From Scedosporium boydii (taxonomy: Eukaryota > Ascomycota > Sordariomycetes > Microascales > Microascaceae): a DNA stretch of 64,000 nt. Location: assembly GCA_002221725.1 (NCBI GenBank), contig NJFT01000001.1, positions 434,001-498,000 of the forward strand, written 5' to 3'. The notes under the pieces were generated by a model. That model worked only from the letters and a program-made list of their open reading frames with translations, had not been told where the DNA came from and searched no databases. The translations under genes and the position numbers were made by a program. Of the stretch, positions 58,181-64,000 are shown piece by piece (the stretch's first letter is position 1; each line of letters opens with the position of its first letter).

Positions 58181-60283
58181 TCACCATCCAAACTGCTCAC
58201 AGTGGAGCTCGAGGGCCGGTCCCTCACATTGGATGCATGCCGCCGTGGTGTTCCTTACTTCGTCCATGAGACTCACGGGTCCGCACCCTATAATCAGTAT
58301 CCGCTCAGTCCTACCAGCCCTGGCAACTTCATCCTTGATAATCTGAGACACGCTAGGTCGACCCTCGGAGATGTCGATGCCAGTGTCGAGACAGAGTTGA
58401 TGTGCTCCGCAGTTGCCGGAGCAGACGGGTAGATGTTCCGAATGGGCTGGCGATGAGGATTGGGATTCCATCTTCTCAATGCTATCCATCTTTTCTTCGT
58501 CACCGCGCATCTCGCGGTCCAACTCAATCGGCGTCGTAGAGCGGGGAGGCGTCGCAAGGTACAGGTTGGGCTTGTCCTCGTCGGCCGACGGCGGCGGTGT
58601 GTTGCCAGTTACGTGGATGTTGACGTTGACCTTGCCGCTTGCTCGGAGCTCTTGAATGTGGTCGGCATACCACTTAAAGTAACCTGTTATCGCGAGGTCG
58701 TTAGTCAACCCCCACCTTCCTGTACGACCGCCCATGTCACCAAGAGACGCGTCGTCCCGTCACTTACCTCGGTGTCTACACATCCAGTGGAACTGGATTG
58801 GTAGTTTATTGTTCCACTTGTTCAATGCTCTTAGGGCTATTCCGACGGTGAAGCTTGCGCCACTGCCGCCGCCAAGCATCACGATTCGGTCAAAAGATGG
58901 TATGTTGGGGAACGTTCCGTACGGTCCTTCCACGGACGCCATCAAGCTCCTGCCGGGGTAGGCTGAGGCAAACCTGTGAAGGTCGCGGGTGAAGCCGTCG
59001 TATGACTTGACCACAAACTCGTTGGACTCCGATGAGACAACGGTAAAAGGATGCATCTCGAAAAAGCGGATTCCAGGGATCCAAACGAAGCAGTGGGAGC
59101 CCGAGGCATTACCGCCCGGTCCCTTCTTGAGCTTGATACGAGTGCCACCTTCGGAGAGGGGGTAGACGACGGCCTCGTTGTTGACGCTGTAGAAGACAAG
59201 TCGGATGAAGCGGATGGACCTATCAAAGACCCAGAGACCGCCGACGATACAGGTTACGATGGCGATCTTCTTGACGACCTCTGGCTGGTGGAGGCCGACA
59301 AAGACGACAGTCGCCAGGAAGAAAAGAAGATGCATGACGTAGAATAATTCGTACCAGAATCGGCGGATAATGACGGCGGCGAGTACCATCACGAGGAGGC
59401 AGAAGCCGGCGACGATACCGTAAATCTCTTCATGTGCGCGGAGCCTCTTGATGTTATTGGAATTCCCGAAATACGAGGCGTAGGTGCAGGCATGTAGGAT
59501 CACGACGGCCAAGGTGACAGAGCCGGCGATTTTATGCAACACATTGATGCGTTCATATGACCAGGCCGAGATGTAAGCGAGCGGGGTGTTTTTCAACGAC
59601 AGAAAGACTACCACGACCAGGTTTGAAACGCTCATCCTACCGCCGGTGTCAGTACGATTACTATTACCCTCCTTCTCGTTCGATGCGCAATCAAATGGAT
59701 TAGTTCAAGAGGGATATACGCACCATCCCCACCTAGCGGCGAGATTCGTTTGGATACCTAAGCTCTTGTTGTCCATGTTGACAAATGATACGATGACATT
59801 GATAGCGATGAAGAGGGCCGCCAACACCGCATGGCCACGGGAAGGCAAGCCAGGGAACTTGGGCAGGAGTGTCCGCCTCACAATTCTAGTATCGCGTGTT
59901 AGTCCTCAGGCGACACACTTCCCTCGAGGGATATCTGCAACCACAGGCTCTCCCCTCTCCCCGAACCCAGGTGCGGGAGAAACGATAGAGACCCACCTGG
60001 AGACATAATGGAAAGGAGCGAAGATAGTCGCCTTGTTGAAGCCACTCTTTTGGGCAAATACCCTCGTGAGATGGAGAAAGATGAAGAGCCCCATGAGCCC
60101 GCAAAGGCCGGCGGCATAAAACTCCATCGTTTTCATGTTCATTTCTGTTCTCTTCGCAAAGAGGAGTGGAAATGCGCTAGGACCGCCGCCGCCGCCACCA
60201 TGACCACCACCTCCTCCTCCGCTTCCTCCTGCTCCTCCACCGCCGCCACCACCAGAACCCCCAGACCAGCCGCCGGAGCTCAT
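58181..60283 (-). CDS. Ferric reductase-like transmembrane oxidoreductase (FRE/NOX family)
   Basis: Four exons (60283-59997, 59885-59724, 59636-58768, 58683-58181) encode 606 residues. An N-terminal Gly-rich tract of about 35 residues is followed by about seven membrane helices. Haem-ligand-type His occur in ERINVLHKIAGSVTLAVVILH and FYVMHLLFFLATVVFVGLH, spaced as in the family. The FAD motif is HPFTVVS, the NAD(P)H-binding motifs GPYGTFP and MLGGGSGASFTVGIAL, and the end has a CGP motif (ILIIGCGP). The protein should pass electrons from cytosolic NADPH through FAD and two haems to an external acceptor, usually ferric or cupric ions. Between the NADPH motifs there is a Ser/Pro/Asp-rich insert. 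A start 28 codons upstream (60367) is also in frame; 60283 is chosen by ATG context. No GATA-type iron-regulation site was evident on quick reading. Confidence 0.92.
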
Positions 60284-63200
60284 TGTGGATCGTACTGGAT
60301 TCGATGCTTGTCTTTGCTTCTGTCGTGTATAGTTCTTCTGCTGCTCATAAAGGTTGTTCCTCCTCAAGTTATAGCCTCTCCCGGTATAAGTTGAGACTAA
60401 GGATGTGAGCGGCCGTGATGATTGTGTGAGATGGCAAGATGGGATGCCAAGCCTATGTGTTATGTGGGGGGAGGAGGAAAGGAGGGCAGAAGAAGAGCCA
60501 GAAGCTCTTACGTTTCCAGTGAAGATCGCTCCGGGTTACAGGTCCAGGAAGAGTGGAGGGAATGTGAGACAGGGGAGGGCATCTTTTTTTATGTTTGGGG
60601 TGGGCAGAAGGACCAGCAGCCTTCGAGGAGTGAAAGTAACTTACAACACTGTCCATGGTTGGCGTCTTCTCTATTGCTCTCTCTTCTGACTCTCACTACA
60701 CAACCTCAGATCTTTTATCCCCACTCCCCTCTGAGCATGGATGAGTATGGGGATGCGTATGAGTATGGAGTTGGAGATGGTTGGTCCCGACTCCCGAGGG
60801 TGTGTCGTTAGGTCCCCAGTGTGAGGAGGCGTGAACGATGGGCAATGAGCACTTATATTAAGTGGGGTGTGGCGCTTTTGGAAATGTCTACGGAAATTTA
60901 AAGAGGAAACGACTCTAAACAAGTGTGCAATTTGGGAGGAACAGGATCTATCATAAACAAGTGTAGTACATGCGTACCATCACCATCTATGGGGTAGGAT
61001 ATATTGCCCGCAATCAATATGTACCGTTTTGGTTGGGCGAGCCATCAAATGGATTGATGGACTCGGATTCAGTCATTGATCACTCTGGACGTGTGGTCAG
61101 CGCGAGAAACGGTGACGCACTCGCGCCCGCTCTCACTTACATCTCTCAGACAGACTCGACTCGGCGAAGAGACAGATAGACAGACGAAAAGCAACACTCG
61201 GTGTAGCACCCGCGACACCGACGATGAAGAACTGAACACTGAAGACGGGCTGATCCGAACACTGGCGCCGTTCCAGAGACAGAATGACAGGACTCTAAGG
61301 AAAGACGGAGAGAATGAGATGAAAAAGCAAACTTGGGAGCCAATCGACGTTGATCAATTCGATGAAATGTCTCGCTTCTGTTTAACAACGGGTCGCTCTT
61401 CCGAATCAGGTAGCCCAGCCTAGTCCGCCTTGTTGGCAGTCCTCTGCCAGTACAATATACAGGCTGCGAATCTTAGACTCTGCCGGAGACCTTCCGTGAA
61501 TGCGGGTCTGGCCCACTGCCGACGAGACATCATCGGAGACAGGATTGAATGAGAATTCTAATAGCACGAAGGCAGTCCATCTGTGTGATATCGCCGGGTT
61601 CGACAGGGTCCAGGCTTGTAATCTTCATATCTAGATCTTGTCTTTCATTTACAATTAGGAGCCTTTTCCAATCTTTTTCTTGTTTCCTTTTTCTTTCTTA
61701 TTTTCCGCATTCATGCTTTCTTGTTTTCATTGATGGTTCCTTATGTCTGGATCCCGTCCCATAGGATACATTCCACATTTCCCAAACTCGTTAAGCCTCG
61801 AGGATCATCACTATGAGGCATCAATTGATCTCGTTTCCCTCGTCGCAATATGCGATCAATGTTCTATTCATTTCGGTCTATCAACGTTGACCATAACACA
61901 TCAGCCTTGAATCGCCACAATATACGTAGTCTCTTCTAACAACACACACACACACCCTTTCGTCCGTCCCATCTATAACTGTGAAGCATTTCCTGATCTC
62001 CGCGCCTCTTATTCTGTTCCTGATCGACCGGCTCTTAAGTTTTACATGAGTTCGATTTCGCGCCCACTTCCTCTATGTATTAAATCTGAGCCCTCCATCT
62101 CTTTGAGTCGAGCTTATCATTAGCCACCTCCTCATTTGCTTGCAACAAAAATAAGAAGTCCTTCTTATAATTCTTATTCGGTGGCAATTGAATCGGCTGT
62201 CTCTTAATTGGCCCATGAGACTCGGAAGCTCTTTGGAGTTTCTCATCTTCCATAGTGCATTGGGCTTTGTTCGACGGCCGGCAGGGGTCTTCGTTGTACA
62301 GGTTTCATTGAGAGGAGCAAAAGTAAGAAGGAAAAAAGGAAAAAAAAGAGGGAAAATAAAATTAACACCACGAACTTCTATATCGAGTGAGAGGGAACCA
62401 AAGGAAGAGCAGCATTAGAGACATCAGAGTACTTCGTTACTGGCTGGTGCAAGAGGTCCATGTTGTTTACTACACGACATCAATTGATGTGGATATATTC
62501 ACATCGTTTATATGAGCGATCAAATGGAGGAAGCATAGGAGGTCGTGGATTGAGGATGGACCTCAAGAGACAGGCTAAGGAAACCTCGTAAAGAAAGAGT
62601 GCCCTATTAGACTCGGTCTGGCGGTATCCATATGCTCGCCTTCCCTGGATCCTGATCCCCGATCCTCTGGTAGAACGGAAGCCTCAATGTTGTGTACAGG
62701 AAACCTGGTCCTCTGAGAAAGGATGCAATGGAATATCAACGTTTCCCATTTAGGCGCGTTTTCTTCCTTCTTCTTTTCCCTCGTTTCCTTACTTTTTCAC
62801 ATTTCAAGGGACCTGCGAGAACAGCTGTCGATCGGGCTGACAATATGTGCTTCCCTGCGATGCAGGCGTGCCACCCTGCCCGGCAAAAAGTGAACATCGG
62901 ATGTGGGTGGGCAGGCAAGGTGGAGGGCGACGTGGAGGAGGATGAGGGAGGGAGGGAAGAGGCAGCCACAGCGGCAAGACGGGGAAGGGAAATCGGAAAC
63001 GGAGAAGATGGGGTGAATCAAACATTGAACGGGCTCTCACAGCCCGGCAAAGTAAATAACGTGTACCGTGTAACGGACTGCCTCAGCTGTGCTGCGCTGT
63101 TATATTGAAATAGCCCGAATCTGTTATAACTATATCTCTGCCCGCTCTTCTGGGATCCTGTCAAGGATATGAGAACAGATCTATGTTCCTTGAAAATTCT

Positions 63201-64000
63201 AATCCAAAAAGGCTAGGTACATGGAAATAAGATATGGGAAAGAGCATTAAATCTGTCGAGAAGGCGACTTAGGTTAAACATAAGAGAAAAGAGCAAGAGA
63301 TGAAGGAGGCCTCGTTGATAGACGCGGGTGGGATCACCAGGGCCCTGTCTGCACGCAGCACACCCGATCCAAGTTGTCATGACCACCTAAATAGGCAAGA
63401 CAGATTTCTAGAATTAAAGAAATATATCAGAGAGAGGGAGTGTGTGTGAGTCGGTACTTGACATTGGATCGCCTCGTTATTGCTCTCCTGTCACGCGGGG
63501 TCAACACGGCTAGCATCGCTAGAAATAAGTTGCTGGCTTCGATGTCTCTTGATTGCTAAGATATCTGTTACTGGATGATATTTCTCTCTTTGATGGCGGA
63601 GATTGCCAAGTACTGACCACGAGAGTGAGAGATGATGTGTTCCAGTGTCACTCTGACAGACTACAGCACACACCAACTTCGAATATGATGGGGTCTCCTT
63701 GAAGTATCTTGGGAATTTTCATGCTGTGCTCGAGTCTTGTGTGTGAGTGGACCTGCATAGCGAGAATGCATCCACCAGACATCTCAGGCATCTCCTCAGA
63801 TTGAGAATTGGGGAAGATCAAAGGTCAAGGTCAACAGATCTGTGGCGGAGAGGGGGAACACAGCAAATGCCTTACTGGACGGAAGAAAGAGATGAAAAGC
63901 ACCTCGATTCGAAACCTGCCTAGGACACAAACATATTAAAAAGTCCGGGGTAAGCCTCCAATCAATGAGAAGCGAGAAGCGAGAAGTATGAAGCTTGCGC
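60284..64000. other. Gene-poor right end, 3.7 kb
   Basis: It should hold the promoter of the ferric reductase-like gene. I found no further gene: short frames such as 62692-63108 have no family resemblance. Simple sequence: (AC)n at about 61943-61955. The next gene may lie beyond the window. Confidence 0.5.

Noticed and set aside
61600..64000. Possible gene at the right end
   Set aside because: Only short frames without family resemblance or splice chain; described as intergenic.
1..64000. CRISPR arrays, telomere repeats, transposons, biosynthetic clusters, viral genes
   Set aside because: None was seen. The organism is a eukaryote, and no transposase, reverse transcriptase, PKS or NRPS signature appears in the translated frames.

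Overview
The window is nuclear DNA of a filamentous ascomycete (Pezizomycotina, most likely Sordariomycetes). Protein genes are monocistronic on both strands and are cut by short introns of about 50-220 bases with GTRNGY-type donors and CTAAC-like branch points. Fungal-specific families are present: a Pth11-like rhodopsin-domain protein, a Zn2Cys6 regulator, a YAT amino acid permease and a ferric reductase. I placed exon borders by reading frame and family conservation, and each multi-exon model closes to a whole number of codons. No transcript evidence was available.

Bases 1-23.5 kb are gene-poor: a rhodopsin-domain membrane protein, a small NIF3-like protein, a caspase-like/C2H2 zinc finger fusion, a patatin-like protein that has lost its serine nucleophile, a Zn2Cys6 transcription factor and a Gfo/Idh/MocA oxidoreductase. 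Long non-coding stretches separate them. These stretches carry a dispersed 9-base motif, TACGAAGTA: eleven exact copies by eye, all before base 22,031.

Bases 23.9-60.3 kb are gene-dense and mostly housekeeping: two serine/proline-rich or coiled-coil proteins of unknown function, an amino acid permease, a UBR7/Mlo2-type ubiquitin ligase candidate divergent from MCM2 (the shared promoter has MluI cell-cycle boxes), an acidic protein, two broken kinase-like genes facing away from each other, a TRAPPC2L/Tca17 TRAPP subunit, a HAPSTR1/UPF0472-like protein, mitochondrial-type C1-tetrahydrofolate synthase, eIF3i, an ISWI chromatin remodeller, tRNA-His and a ferric reductase-like oxidase. From 60.3 to 64 kb I see no gene.

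The items most worth following are the caspase/C2H2 fusion, the serine-less patatin 4.4 kb from it, the TACGAAGTA family, a pair of 12-base palindromes exactly 21 bases apart at 44.68 kb, the broken kinase pair, and several unusual splicing situations (a stop-free 3n intron, a five-base first coding exon, an in-frame TAG that doubles as a splice acceptor, a 21-base microexon). I did not find a clustered multi-gene system of a clearly new kind.
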